Positions 30,319 to 38,467 of a DNA stretch of 47,746 nucleotides are shown in pieces. Source of the stretch: Bacillota bacterium (GTDB lineage: Bacteria; Bacillota; Clostridia; Oscillospirales; Acutalibacteraceae). The notes under the pieces are model-generated. The model was not told where the DNA came from. It did no database searches and saw only the letters and a program-made list of their open reading frames with translations. How positions within the stretch are numbered: position 1 is the first letter of the stretch; the number at the start of each line of letters is the position of its first letter. The position numbers and the translations under genes are program-made. The DNA is taken from NCBI GenBank assembly GCA_023391275.1, contig JAEWBE010000130.1, forward strand, positions 1 to 47,746, read 5' to 3'.

Positions 30319-30747
30319 TTAAATTCCGGCCTGCTTTTTGTGAGTGTCGGAGTGAACTTCAGACTGCGCTTTGCCCGCCTTTTGGGGAACGCGGGCAGCT
30401 TGCCGTGAATCGTTGCCGTTTTGGGTTTTATTTTTGGAATGGTCCTTGCTGCTGCCGGGATTTTTCTTGCTATTCTTATCACTGTTGTTATCATCGTCGC
30501 TGTCATTGTTGTTGCTGTCATCACTGCTGTCATCACTGTTATCTTTGCTGTTATCTTTGCTGTTGTCTTTGCTGTTGTTGCTGGTGTCGTTGGTCACTTC
30601 CGCTGCCGCAATTAATGCCAGCTGATCGCCGATCACATTAAAGAGAGCGCCTAAAACGTTTGCCTCGTCCGCACTGATTCCGCTTGCAATTTGGATTGCA
30701 ACGGCCGTGCCGAGTGCGGCGAGTTTTTCCCCGCAACACTGTTTCAT
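30319..30747 (-). CDS. DUF6774-like protein with long Asn/Asp/Ser/Lys repeat tail
   Basis: 142 residues. The first ~50 form a compact domain with an N-terminal Cys pair ('MKQCCGEKLAALGTAVAIQI', 'GISADEANVLGALFNVIGDQ') resembling the small clostridial DUF6774 family, by memory. Residues ~55-140 are disordered and highly polar, beginning with repeats of N-S-K-D ('NSKDNSKDNSKDNSDDSSDD') and ending basic. The start overlaps the stop of the SOD-like gene by four bases (ATGA), so both are translated together. Disordered Asn/Asp/Lys-rich tails occur in spore-surface and matrix proteins, but a role is not shown. Confidence 0.75.
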   Translation of the reverse strand: MKQCCGEKLAALGTAVAIQIASGISADEANVLGALFNVIGDQLALIAAAEVTNDTSNNSKDNSKDNSKDNSDDSSDDSNNNDSDDDNNSDKNSKKNPGSSKDHSKNKTQNGNDSRQAARVPQKAGKAQSEVHSDTHKKQAGI

Positions 30748-31232
30748 ACCATTAACCCTGCAGTCATATTACCTTCAACTGCTTTCCTGTTTATTACGTG
30801 GAACCAGTTGTCGACATAGTCGGCTCTTCTGTTCTGATATTTTAAATAGTACGCTTGTTCCCACACGTCCATCGGAAGAATCGGCAGCAGGCGGGTTCGC
30901 AAAGAGCTTTCAATGAGGCTCTTTATTTTTCCGGCCGGTTTATTATTTCTGTTTCCCATGATGTTAAAATAAAAGCTATGAATGTAACCGCCTCCGCTGT
31001 TCCTTACTTCTGTGCGTATTTTGCAGGGAAGCAGGTCAAGTTGAGCCAGCAGCTCTTTCAGGCTCCATCGCTGATATTGCGGATAATCCTTTAACGCTTT
31101 GTTCCGGTTGCCAACATAAGCTTTCAGGTATTTGTCGCGGTGAATTTCCATTGTTTCCGCGTTAATATAGGGTTCAAGGGCATTATAATCATAGGGGAGT
31201 GGCATCAAATCAAAAGGATAGCGATCCTCCAA
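30744..31232 (-). CDS. Shortened Fe/Mn superoxide-dismutase homologue, one metal ligand replaced
   Basis: 162 residues against ~200 for normal SodA. The N-terminal helices are kept: 'PLPYDYNALEPYINAETMEI' then 'HRDKYLKAYV' (first ligand His and gateway Tyr), 'GGYIHSFYFNIM' (second ligand His). A block of about 40-45 residues that normally holds the G-W-A-W beta strands is missing. The end reads 'MDVWEQAYYLKYQNRRADYV': Asp ligand kept, but the fourth ligand, His in VWEHAYY, is Gln. So three of four metal ligands remain and the fold is trimmed. The start is a TTG at 31232 with AAAGAG about 10 bases upstream; a start at the later ATG is possible. It is coupled to the DUF6774-like gene. Confidence 0.85.
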   Translation of the reverse strand: MEDRYPFDLMPLPYDYNALEPYINAETMEIHRDKYLKAYVGNRNKALKDYPQYQRWSLKELLAQLDLLPCKIRTEVRNSGGGYIHSFYFNIMGNRNNKPAGKIKSLIESSLRTRLLPILPMDVWEQAYYLKYQNRRADYVDNWFHVINRKAVEGNMTAGLMV

Positions 31233-31363
31233 AACGCATCATCTCTTTACCTCAAATATTATATTATACGCTTTGGCTGTTAATTTTGCCAAAAGAAGGA
31301 AAATGAATTATTAATCGAATTTGAACCATAATAAAGTTAAGAGTTTTCACAGGTGGTGACAGG

Positions 31364-32182
31364 ATGTTAAAACATAAAAACAAAATAAAAAAATTTTTCA
31401 CGGCTTTTACCGTCGTTTTAGTGGAACTTGGGCTTATGGTGGCGGCAACGGCGGCTTTTATATCGGTGTTTAACTATGTGGATGCAAAGCGTGTAAAAAT
31501 TCCCGTATCCGAAAATTCAGCGGTTTCGGCAATCTCCGCCCCGGTGTCCTCTGCGGCAGAATCAGCTTCTTCAACGCCATCCTCTGCGATTGCCGCTTCA
31601 CAGGTTCGGCAGTGGGAGGACTGGAAGCTCGTTCTGGTGAATTATGACAATAAAATGCCGGATGATTACCAGCATACAATTGTACATGAATTTGATGTCG
31701 ATATTGATTCCAGAATTGTGGAGCCCTACCGTGAAATGCATGATGCGGCGCTGAAAGACGGGATTAAGCTTTGGATTTCCTCTGCCTATCGCAGCCCTGA
31801 AAAACAGGGAAAGCTGTTTGAACAGGAAATACAGAATTACGCTAAAACGGGTCTGGATTATGTTGACGCTGTGGCAAAAGCGGAAAAATCCGTTGCACGG
31901 GCAGGCTACAGCGAACACAATTCCGGGCTTGCGATTGATTTAAATGGGGTTCTGGAAAACTTTGGGGGAACGCCGGCTTCCAACTGGCTGCAGAAGCATG
32001 CCGCTGAATACGGTTTTGTGATGCGTTATCCGCAGGATAAGCAGGAAATTACTCAAATTAAGTATGAACCGTGGCATTACCGCTATGTCGGGGTGGAAAA
32101 CGCGAAAAAAATGAACACAATGCACATGTGCCTCGAGGAATATATTGACTATTTAAAGAAAAATCCGACTTTGGGCAATTGA
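31364..32182 (+). CDS. Membrane-anchored D-alanyl-D-alanine carboxypeptidase, VanY family
   Basis: 272 residues: one N-terminal membrane helix (~residues 12-37), a Ser/Ala-rich linker (~48-78), then a peptidase M15B domain outside the membrane. Zinc and catalytic motifs are intact: 'ISSAYRSPEKQ', 'GYSEHNSGLAIDLN' (SxHxxGxAxD) and 'KYEPWHYRYVG' (ExxH). It trims the terminal D-Ala of peptidoglycan stem peptides or recycles precursors. There is no van regulator or ligase nearby, so a housekeeping wall role is more likely than glycopeptide resistance. Confidence 0.94.
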   Translation: MLKHKNKIKKFFTAFTVVLVELGLMVAATAAFISVFNYVDAKRVKIPVSENSAVSAISAPVSSAAESASSTPSSAIAASQVRQWEDWKLVLVNYDNKMPDDYQHTIVHEFDVDIDSRIVEPYREMHDAALKDGIKLWISSAYRSPEKQGKLFEQEIQNYAKTGLDYVDAVAKAEKSVARAGYSEHNSGLAIDLNGVLENFGGTPASNWLQKHAAEYGFVMRYPQDKQEITQIKYEPWHYRYVGVENAKKMNTMHMCLEEYIDYLKKNPTLGN

Positions 32183-32259
32183 ATATTCCAATTCGATTTG
32201 GTATACTTATAAAGTTAACACAAAAACAAACGGTTTTCCAAAACGAGAGGGGTTTCACA

Positions 32260-33726
32260 ATGCAGGAAAAAACAGTACGAACAAGGTTTGCGCCCAGTCC
32301 AACGGGTTTTATGCATGTTGGCAATCTGCGCACAGCCTTATATGAATATCTGATCGCAAAGTCGCTGGGCGGCACCTTTGTGCTACGCATCGAGGATACC
32401 GATCAGGAAAGGCTTGTTCCGGGTGCTGTTGAAATTATTTACGACACGCTGAAGCAGGTCGGTTTAAAACACGAGGAAGGCCCCGACATCGGCGGGGAAT
32501 ACGGCCCCTATGTGCAGAGCGAGCGCAAAGGCATTTATTTGCCCTATGCACAGCAGTTGATTCGGGAGGACAAGGCTTATTACTGCTTCTGTACCAAAGA
32601 GCGGCTGGAAGCCCTGCATACAGATACCCAGGACGGCGCCCCCGGCGGATACGACCGCCATTGCCGCAACCTTCCGAAAGAGGAAACGGAGCGGCTGCTG
32701 GATGCGGGTACGCCCTATGTGATCCGGCAGAAAATGCCCATCGAAGGTTCCACTACGTTCGAAGATGCGGTTTACGGCTCCATTACGATTGAAAACAGGG
32801 AATTGGAGGATCAGATTTTAATAAAGTCCGACGGATATCCCACCTATAATTTTGCGAATGTGATCGATGATCACCTTATGCATATTACTCATGTTGTGAG
32901 GGGCTGCGAGTACCTGACTTCCACCCCGAAGTATAATCTGCTTTACCAGGCCTTCGGCTGGGAGGTTCCCACCTATGTTCATTTACCCCTGATTATGGGA
33001 AAGAATGAAGACGGGAGCGTCTCAAAACTCTCCAAACGCCACGGTTCCACCGGATTTGCCGATTTGATCAAAGAAGGCTATCTGCCCCAGACAATTGTCA
33101 ACTACATAGCACTTCTGGGCTGGTGCCCCAAAGAGAACCGTGAAGTTTTTACCCTGCCCGAGCTTGTGGAAAACTTCTCCATCGACGGCATCAGCAAATC
33201 GCCTGCTGTTTTTGATTACGACAAACTTACCTGGTTTAATGGCGAATATATCCGCGCCATGTCACAGGAAGAATTCATCTCCTGCGCCATGCCGTATTTT
33301 ACACAGGTTTTCCCGGACGGGCAGCCGGAATGGCAGGTGCTTGCCTCCATCCTTCAGCCGCGCGTCACGAAGTTTACGCAGATTCCGGAGATGATCGCTT
33401 TCTTAAAGGATTTGCCGGATTACTCCGCCGATTTCTTTATCAATAAGAAGAGCAAAACCGATTTGGAAAATTCGGCGGTGATGCTGCAGGAAGCCATTGC
33501 CGTACTGGGGAATATCCAGGAATGGACAGTCGACGTGCTGCACGGCGCGCTGATTGAGCTTGCGCAAAAGCTGGAGGTTAAAAACGGGACGCTGCTCTGG
33601 CCGGTTCGCATTGCCGCGGCCGGAATGACGGTTACGCCGGGCGGCGCTATGGAAATTCTTGCAATCCTCGGCAAGCAGGAATCCATCCGGCGTCTTCATA
33701 TCGGGCTTGAGAAATTAAAGGCATAA
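32260..33726 (+). CDS. gltX: Glutamyl-tRNA synthetase
   Basis: 488 residues from the ATG at 32260 (GAGAGGGG nine to ten bases upstream; an upstream frame is not coding). Class I synthetase with the HIGH-like 'RFAPSPTGFMHVGNLRTA' and KMSKS-like 'SKLSKRHGSTGF', and the C-terminal helical anticodon-binding part. It charges tRNA-Glu. It is 12 bp before glnS, an unusual direct pairing of the two sister enzymes. A dedicated GlnRS implies that GluRS here can be discriminating (tRNA-Glu only). Confidence 0.97.
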   Translation: MQEKTVRTRFAPSPTGFMHVGNLRTALYEYLIAKSLGGTFVLRIEDTDQERLVPGAVEIIYDTLKQVGLKHEEGPDIGGEYGPYVQSERKGIYLPYAQQLIREDKAYYCFCTKERLEALHTDTQDGAPGGYDRHCRNLPKEETERLLDAGTPYVIRQKMPIEGSTTFEDAVYGSITIENRELEDQILIKSDGYPTYNFANVIDDHLMHITHVVRGCEYLTSTPKYNLLYQAFGWEVPTYVHLPLIMGKNEDGSVSKLSKRHGSTGFADLIKEGYLPQTIVNYIALLGWCPKENREVFTLPELVENFSIDGISKSPAVFDYDKLTWFNGEYIRAMSQEEFISCAMPYFTQVFPDGQPEWQVLASILQPRVTKFTQIPEMIAFLKDLPDYSADFFINKKSKTDLENSAVMLQEAIAVLGNIQEWTVDVLHGALIELAQKLEVKNGTLLWPVRIAAAGMTVTPGGAMEILAILGKQESIRRLHIGLEKLKA

Positions 33727-33738
33727 GGAGCGGACAAA

Positions 33739-35424
33739 ATGAGTGACGAGATAAAAACAGTGGAAGAGACGGAAAACACGGGCAATTTTATCCACACCTT
33801 TATTGAGGAGGACATTGCTCCCGGCGGCCGGTTTGAAGGGGAAAAAGTGCACACCCGCTTTCCGCCCGAGCCGAATGGCTATTTGCACATTGGCCATGCG
33901 AAGGCGATCTGCATTGACTTTGGCACCGCTGAAAAATTCGGCGGCATGTGCAATCTGCGCATGGATGATACCAACCCGACAAAAGAGGATACTGAATATG
34001 TCGATGCCATTCAGGAAGATATCAAATGGCTCGGCTTTACATGGGATGACCGGTTTTATTACGCTTCGGACTACTTCCCGAAAATGTATGAATTTGCACA
34101 GAAGCTGATTCGGGAGGGGCTTGCGTACGTCTGCGAGCTGACCCCGGAACAAATGAAGGAAAACAGGGGGGATTTGACCCATCCGGCTGTCAGCCCGTAC
34201 CGGGACAGGCCGGTTCAGGAAAGTTCCGATCTGTTTGAACGCATGAAAAGCGGAGAGTTTGAAGACGGCAGGATGACCCTGCGCGCAAAAATTGATCTGG
34301 CTTCCGGCAACTTTAATATGCGCGACCCGGTTATTTACCGTATCAACCATATGACGCACCACCGAACCGGCGAAACCTGGTGCATTTATCCTATGTATGA
34401 CTTTGCCCACCCGATTGAGGACGCGATTGAGGGGATTACCCATTCGCTCTGCTCTTTGGAATTTGAAGACCACCGGCCGCTTTACGACTGGGTCATCAGT
34501 CATATCAATCTTCCTGCCAAACCAAGGCAGATTGAGTTTGCGCGCCTGGGGATCAATAATACTGTCATGAGCAAGCGCAAGCTTCGCCAGCTTGTCGAAA
34601 ACCATTATGTCAGCGGCTGGGATGACCCCCGCATGCCCACTCTTTGCGGGCTGCGCCGCCGCGGATACACCCCGGCTTCCATCCGCAGCTTCTGTGAACG
34701 TATTGGTGTCGCGAAGGTGAACAGTACGGTGGAGTACAGCTTTTTAGAGCACTGCCTGCGCGAGGATCTGAATCAGAATGCACAGCGCACCATGGCGGTT
34801 TTGGAACCGGTCAAGCTGATTCTGACAAATTATCCGGAGGGTCAAACCGAGGACTTTGAAGTGGAAAATAATCCGGCCTGCCCGGAAGAAGGCACAAGAA
34901 CCGTTTCCTTCTCCCGTGAACTTTGGATTGAACGGGAGGATTTCACCGAAGAGCCAGTGAAAGGCTATTTCCGTCTTTTCCCAGGCAATGAAGTGCGGCT
35001 GAAAACGACATATATTATTCGGTGCACCGGGTGTAAAAAGGATGAAAACGGCAATGTAATTGAGGTTTACGCCGAATACGATCCGCTTACCCGGGGCGGC
35101 AATGCGCCGGACGGCAGAAAAATTAAGGGCACCATTCACTGGGCGGATGCGAAAACAGCCATTGATGCCGAAGTCCGTCTTTATGACAGCCTGTTCACTG
35201 TGCCTGACCCGGAAGCCGGGGATTTCCTTACTGAGCTGAACCCGGATTCGCTCAAAGTCCTGACCGGCTGCAAGGTGGAACCGTCGCTTGCCAAAGCGGA
35301 TATTGCGGAGTCCTACCAGTTTATGCGTCAGGGCTATTTCTGTCAGGACAACCGTGACAGCACGCCCGGGCATCTTGTGTTTAACCGTTCGGTTTCCTTA
35401 AAGGACAGTTTTAAGAAGAAATAA
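33739..35424 (+). CDS. glnS: Glutaminyl-tRNA synthetase
   Basis: 561 residues, the usual length for bacterial GlnRS. 'TRFPPEPNGYLHIGHAKAI' carries the HIGH motif and 'NTVMSKRKLRQLVENHYVSG' the KMSKS motif. The C-terminal two beta-barrels that read the anticodon are present ('YFRLFPGNEVRLKTTYIIRC'). It charges tRNA-Gln directly, while most Firmicutes use GatCAB transamidation; GlnRS in clostridia is considered acquired by transfer. It is co-transcribed with gltX (12 bp gap) and ends at a hairpin. Confidence 0.97.
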   Translation: MSDEIKTVEETENTGNFIHTFIEEDIAPGGRFEGEKVHTRFPPEPNGYLHIGHAKAICIDFGTAEKFGGMCNLRMDDTNPTKEDTEYVDAIQEDIKWLGFTWDDRFYYASDYFPKMYEFAQKLIREGLAYVCELTPEQMKENRGDLTHPAVSPYRDRPVQESSDLFERMKSGEFEDGRMTLRAKIDLASGNFNMRDPVIYRINHMTHHRTGETWCIYPMYDFAHPIEDAIEGITHSLCSLEFEDHRPLYDWVISHINLPAKPRQIEFARLGINNTVMSKRKLRQLVENHYVSGWDDPRMPTLCGLRRRGYTPASIRSFCERIGVAKVNSTVEYSFLEHCLREDLNQNAQRTMAVLEPVKLILTNYPEGQTEDFEVENNPACPEEGTRTVSFSRELWIEREDFTEEPVKGYFRLFPGNEVRLKTTYIIRCTGCKKDENGNVIEVYAEYDPLTRGGNAPDGRKIKGTIHWADAKTAIDAEVRLYDSLFTVPDPEAGDFLTELNPDSLKVLTGCKVEPSLAKADIAESYQFMRQGYFCQDNRDSTPGHLVFNRSVSLKDSFKKK

Positions 35425-35434
35425 TAAATAATAA

Positions 35435-35475
35435 AATAAGCTCGCTGCCATAAAAAGCAGTGAGCTTATTGTTTG
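35435..35475. terminator. Terminator between glnS and birA
   Basis: AATAAGCTCGCTGC (35435-35448) / GCAGTGAGCTTATT (35457-35470), one G-U pair; weak T tail, A/T at both sides. It may serve both convergent genes. Confidence 0.7.
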
Positions 35476-35499
35476 CAGCGCCGCTGCCCGTTTGGTGGT

Positions 35500-36480
35500 T
35501 CATTGCCCGTAAATCCCCTGTACGGTGACTTCGCCGGAATAAACGGGGGCGAGTGTGCCGTCGTTCAAACACACGACCAGTTCACCCTCCGGGGAAATAT
35601 CGACGGCGGTTCCCGCCATCTTTTTACCTTCGCGCGTAAATTCGACTTTTCGGTTCAGGGAAATGCAGAGCCGCTTATAATCAGCGAGCAAAGCATCCAT
35701 ACCGCTCGTTTTCTGCATTTCCAGCAGCAATTCAAATTCACGCAGGGTTTCCTGTAAAATTTCCGCGCGGAAAACAGGGCCTCCGGTCTCTATACGCAGC
35801 GAAGTTGCTTTTTGCTTTAATTCTTCGGGGAATGAGATATCATTTCCATTAATGCCGATTCCGACCACTACAAAATTGATCCGCTCCATTTCCGCCGCCA
35901 TTTCGGTCAGAATTCCGCAGACTTTCCTGCTGCCGATTACAATATCGTTGGGCCACTTAATCATCGCCGCGCAGCCGGTGCGGGAGCGAATCGCGTTACA
36001 TACCGCCAGACCAGCCAGCAGCGTCACGCTGGTTACCTGTACCGGGATAAAACCGGGGAGCAGAAGCAGGCTGAACCACAGCCCGGTGCCGGCGGGCGAC
36101 GACCATGCGCGGCCAAGCCTGCCTTTTCCGCCGAGCTGCCGTTCCGCAATGAACAGGCTGCCGTTCGGCGCGCCGCGCAGCGCCTGCCGCTTTGCCTCCT
36201 CATTGGTCGAATCGATGCTGTCGGAATAATAAATCTTTCTCGCCAGAAATTTTGTATCCAGCCCGGCGGCAATCTCTTCTTCCGACAGAATGTCCGGGCG
36301 GGAAACGAGCCGGTAGCCCCGATTTGTAACAGATTGAATCTCATAGCCGGCATCCCGCAGGGAATTGATATTTTTCCATACAGCCGTGCGCGAAACGTTC
36401 AGGCGCACGCTCAGTTCCTCACCGGAAACGTAGCCGCCGCTGCTGCGCAGGCAGTTTAATATTTCTTCTTTTGTTGTCAT
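35500..36480 (-). CDS. birA: Bifunctional biotin-protein ligase and biotin repressor
   Basis: 326 residues, the two-domain class. The N-terminal winged helix ('GGYVSGEELSVRLNVSRTAV', 'WKNINSLRDAGYEIQSVTNR') binds biotin-gene operators. The catalytic part shows 'GKGRLGRAWSSPAGTGLWFS' (biotinyl-AMP loop), 'KWPNDIVIGSRKVCGILTEM' and a C-terminal SH3-like domain ending near 'VYSGEVTVQG'. It biotinylates carboxylase carrier proteins and represses biotin genes. It is a single minus-strand gene; its targets are not in the window. Confidence 0.96.
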   Translation of the reverse strand: MTTKEEILNCLRSSGGYVSGEELSVRLNVSRTAVWKNINSLRDAGYEIQSVTNRGYRLVSRPDILSEEEIAAGLDTKFLARKIYYSDSIDSTNEEAKRQALRGAPNGSLFIAERQLGGKGRLGRAWSSPAGTGLWFSLLLLPGFIPVQVTSVTLLAGLAVCNAIRSRTGCAAMIKWPNDIVIGSRKVCGILTEMAAEMERINFVVVGIGINGNDISFPEELKQKATSLRIETGGPVFRAEILQETLREFELLLEMQKTSGMDALLADYKRLCISLNRKVEFTREGKKMAGTAVDISPEGELVVCLNDGTLAPVYSGEVTVQGIYGQ

Positions 36481-36560
36481 TTAATTCACAGCCTTTACGA
36501 ATGGTCATTTTTATTATAGCTTTTTTTATGCCTTTGCGGCAAGTAAATCTAAAAAATATA

Positions 36561-36590
36561 TTGTCCATTGTCTTGTTTTGGTGATATACT
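36561..36590 (+). promoter_or_regulatory. Probable promoter of the 36.6-37.3 kb genes
   Basis: TTGTCC (36561-36566), 18-base spacer, TATACT (36585-36590), just upstream of the membrane-protein gene. Confidence 0.5.
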
Positions 36591-36633
36591 ATATATTGAT
36601 AAGCTTAAAATTGGAATCAAAAGACGGGCTGTG

Positions 36634-37080
36634 ATGATCATGAAACGTAAGAAAATATCAAATCGGAGCATGATCATTGTCATGACTCTTGTTCTGCTTG
36701 TTGTTACGCTTGCTGCAATTTCAGCTTCTTTACTTGACATTCCGCGGTATAATCCCGCTTATTCGAAGGTGATTGGCGAATATGACGTAAGCCGGCTGGG
36801 CACTGGATTTGGAAACGGAGAAGCTTATGCAATTGGCGCGAATTCCCAGGGAATGCCGATCTTTAAAAATCCGGATCAGGCTTTGCGGCAGGCTCTGATC
36901 GATTATCAGGAAGGGTTTCAGGCAATTCAGGCGGAATATCATCTGCTTCCAGTCAGTAAATACTATTGGAAGAAATACAAAATTTATGGCTGGCAGCTTA
37001 CAACGGAAGATCAGGATATTCTGAAAGCGGGAAACCGTGTGTCCCAGTTTTTTGATATCTATGAAAACAGTTTCGGCTAA
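36634..37080 (+). CDS. Hypothetical single-pass membrane protein
   Basis: 148 residues if started at the ATG at 36634; ATG 36640 is equally possible and the ribosome site is weak. A basic stretch 'MKRKKISNR' precedes one membrane helix ('SMIIVMTLVLLVVTLAAISA'). The rest (~110 residues) lies outside or in the cytoplasm and is aromatic and Gln-rich ('LLPVSKYYWKKYKIYGWQLT'). No family recognised. It precedes the DUF951 gene by 44 bp and prfA; the positional link to translation genes does not tell its function. Confidence 0.7.
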   Translation: MIMKRKKISNRSMIIVMTLVLLVVTLAAISASLLDIPRYNPAYSKVIGEYDVSRLGTGFGNGEAYAIGANSQGMPIFKNPDQALRQALIDYQEGFQAIQAEYHLLPVSKYYWKKYKIYGWQLTTEDQDILKAGNRVSQFFDIYENSFG

Positions 37081-37124
37081 AAATCAGAGTCGATCAATAA
37101 TTGTTAGAAAGTGAGGCGCGCCAC

Positions 37125-37322
37125 ATGGATGTCAGGCCCGGTGATATTTTACAGATGAAAAAAGCTCATCCGTGCGGGAGCAAAACCTTTCTGGTGCTCC
37201 GTTCCGGCATGGATTTTAAAATCCGATGCACCCAATGCGGCCATGAAATTATGGTGCCAAGGCTTAAATGCGAAAAAAATATAAAGAAAATCATCCGTGA
37301 AGATACTCAGCATGAATTGTAG
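37125..37322 (+). CDS. DUF951 family small protein
   Basis: 65 residues from the ATG at 37125, GAGG nine bases upstream. The sequence 'VRPGDILQMKKAHPCGSKTF', 'DFKIRCTQCGHEIMVPRLK' matches the DUF951 family of Firmicutes, with three cysteines (C-G ... C-x2-C) suggesting a small zinc-binding or nucleic-acid-binding fold. In other Firmicutes DUF951 genes sit near chromosome-segregation or translation genes; here prfA follows by 47 bp. Function unknown. Confidence 0.9.
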   Translation: MDVRPGDILQMKKAHPCGSKTFLVLRSGMDFKIRCTQCGHEIMVPRLKCEKNIKKIIREDTQHEL

Positions 37323-37369
37323 CGATTCTTAATTTATAATTTTTTAACTGTAAATTAAGGAGAAAAATC

Positions 37370-38464
37370 ATGTTTGAAAATTTAGAAGTATTTGAGAAGC
37401 GCTATGAGGAATTGAACCAGAAGCTTTATGACCCTTCGGTTCTGGCGGATCAGGCACTGTACACGGAATTGATGAAAGAACACAAAAACATCACTCCGAT
37501 TGTTGAAAAATACCGCGAATATACGAAAGCCTGCGATTCAATGCGCGAAGCGCGCGAGCTTTTGGACGAGGGCGGTCTGGATAAAGATTTAAAGGAAATG
37601 GCGGATGAAGAGTTTCAGCAGGCCAAAGCGGATATCGACCGTTTTTCCGATGAATTAAAAATATTACTTCTTCCGCGCGACCCAAATGACGACAGGAATG
37701 TTATTGTCGAAATTCGCGGCGGCGCCGGTGGGGAAGAAGCTGCGTTATTTTCCGCCGTATTGTATCGCATGTACAGCATGTATGCGGTAATAAGAGGCTG
37801 GAAGACAGAAATTTTGAACGCGAACGAAACGGAACTTGGCGGATTTAAGGAAATAAGTTTTATGATAACGGGTGACGGCGCTTATTCCCGGTTAAAATAT
37901 GAAAGCGGCGTTCACCGCGTTCAGCGTGTGCCTGAAACCGAAACGCAGGGAAGGGTTCACACCTCCACCGCCACGGTTGCGGTTCTGCCGGAAGCCGACG
38001 AGGTGGAAGTGGAAATTAATCCGAAGGATTTGCAGATCGACACATTCCGTTCCAGCGGTGCGGGCGGTCAGCATATCAACAAGACATCTTCCGCCATCCG
38101 CATTACGCACCTGCCAACGGGCACCGTCGTGGAATGCCAGGATGAGCGCAGCCAGTACAAGAATAAGGATAAAGCGATGAAGGTGCTGCGTTCCCGGCTT
38201 TATGAAGCCAAACTGGAGGAGCACGACGCGAAGATTGCCTCCGACCGCCGGTCCCAGGTCGGCACGGGCGACCGTTCCGAACGAATCCGCACGTATAATT
38301 ATCCGCAGGGCCGTTTGACCGACCACCGGATCGGTTTAACAATTTATCGTCTGGATGAAATTTTAAATGGAAATATCGATGATGTAATTGATGCTTTGAT
38401 TACAGCGGACAGAGCTGAAAAAATGCAAAATACAATCGATAATCAGTCGGAAGAGAGAGATTAA
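37370..38464 (+). CDS. prfA: Peptide chain release factor 1
   Basis: 364 residues, normal for RF1. It terminates translation at UAA and UAG. The stop-codon-reading tripeptide lies in 'VQRVPETETQGRVHTSTATV' (P-E-T), and the catalytic GGQ is in 'SSGAGGQHINKTSSAIR'. The family end 'DHRIGLTIYRLDEILNGN' is complete. A strong ribosome site AAGGAG lies 8 bases before the ATG. The RF methyltransferase gene prmC, often next in Firmicutes, is absent and tsaC follows after 3 bp. Confidence 0.97.
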   Translation: MFENLEVFEKRYEELNQKLYDPSVLADQALYTELMKEHKNITPIVEKYREYTKACDSMREARELLDEGGLDKDLKEMADEEFQQAKADIDRFSDELKILLLPRDPNDDRNVIVEIRGGAGGEEAALFSAVLYRMYSMYAVIRGWKTEILNANETELGGFKEISFMITGDGAYSRLKYESGVHRVQRVPETETQGRVHTSTATVAVLPEADEVEVEINPKDLQIDTFRSSGAGGQHINKTSSAIRITHLPTGTVVECQDERSQYKNKDKAMKVLRSRLYEAKLEEHDAKIASDRRSQVGTGDRSERIRTYNYPQGRLTDHRIGLTIYRLDEILNGNIDDVIDALITADRAEKMQNTIDNQSEERD

Positions 38465-38467
38465 TCA

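Noticed and set aside
30440..30600. Short-period repeats as a possible CRISPR or VNTR locus
   Set aside because: The period follows N-S-K-D codons within one gene; there are no spacers.
30371..30641. Leu/Ser- and Cys-rich plus-strand frames opposite the DUF6774-like gene
   Set aside because: They are the antisense of the N/D/S/K repeats; the low-complexity composition is a by-product.
31364..32182. VanY as part of a vancomycin-resistance cluster
   Set aside because: No vanS/R, ligase or vanX genes are near; it looks like a solitary housekeeping M15B peptidase.
33715..34605. Long minus-strand reading frame (296 codons) opposite glnS
   Set aside because: It lies wholly inside a clear glnS, has no ribosome site and shows no family pattern; a coding shadow.
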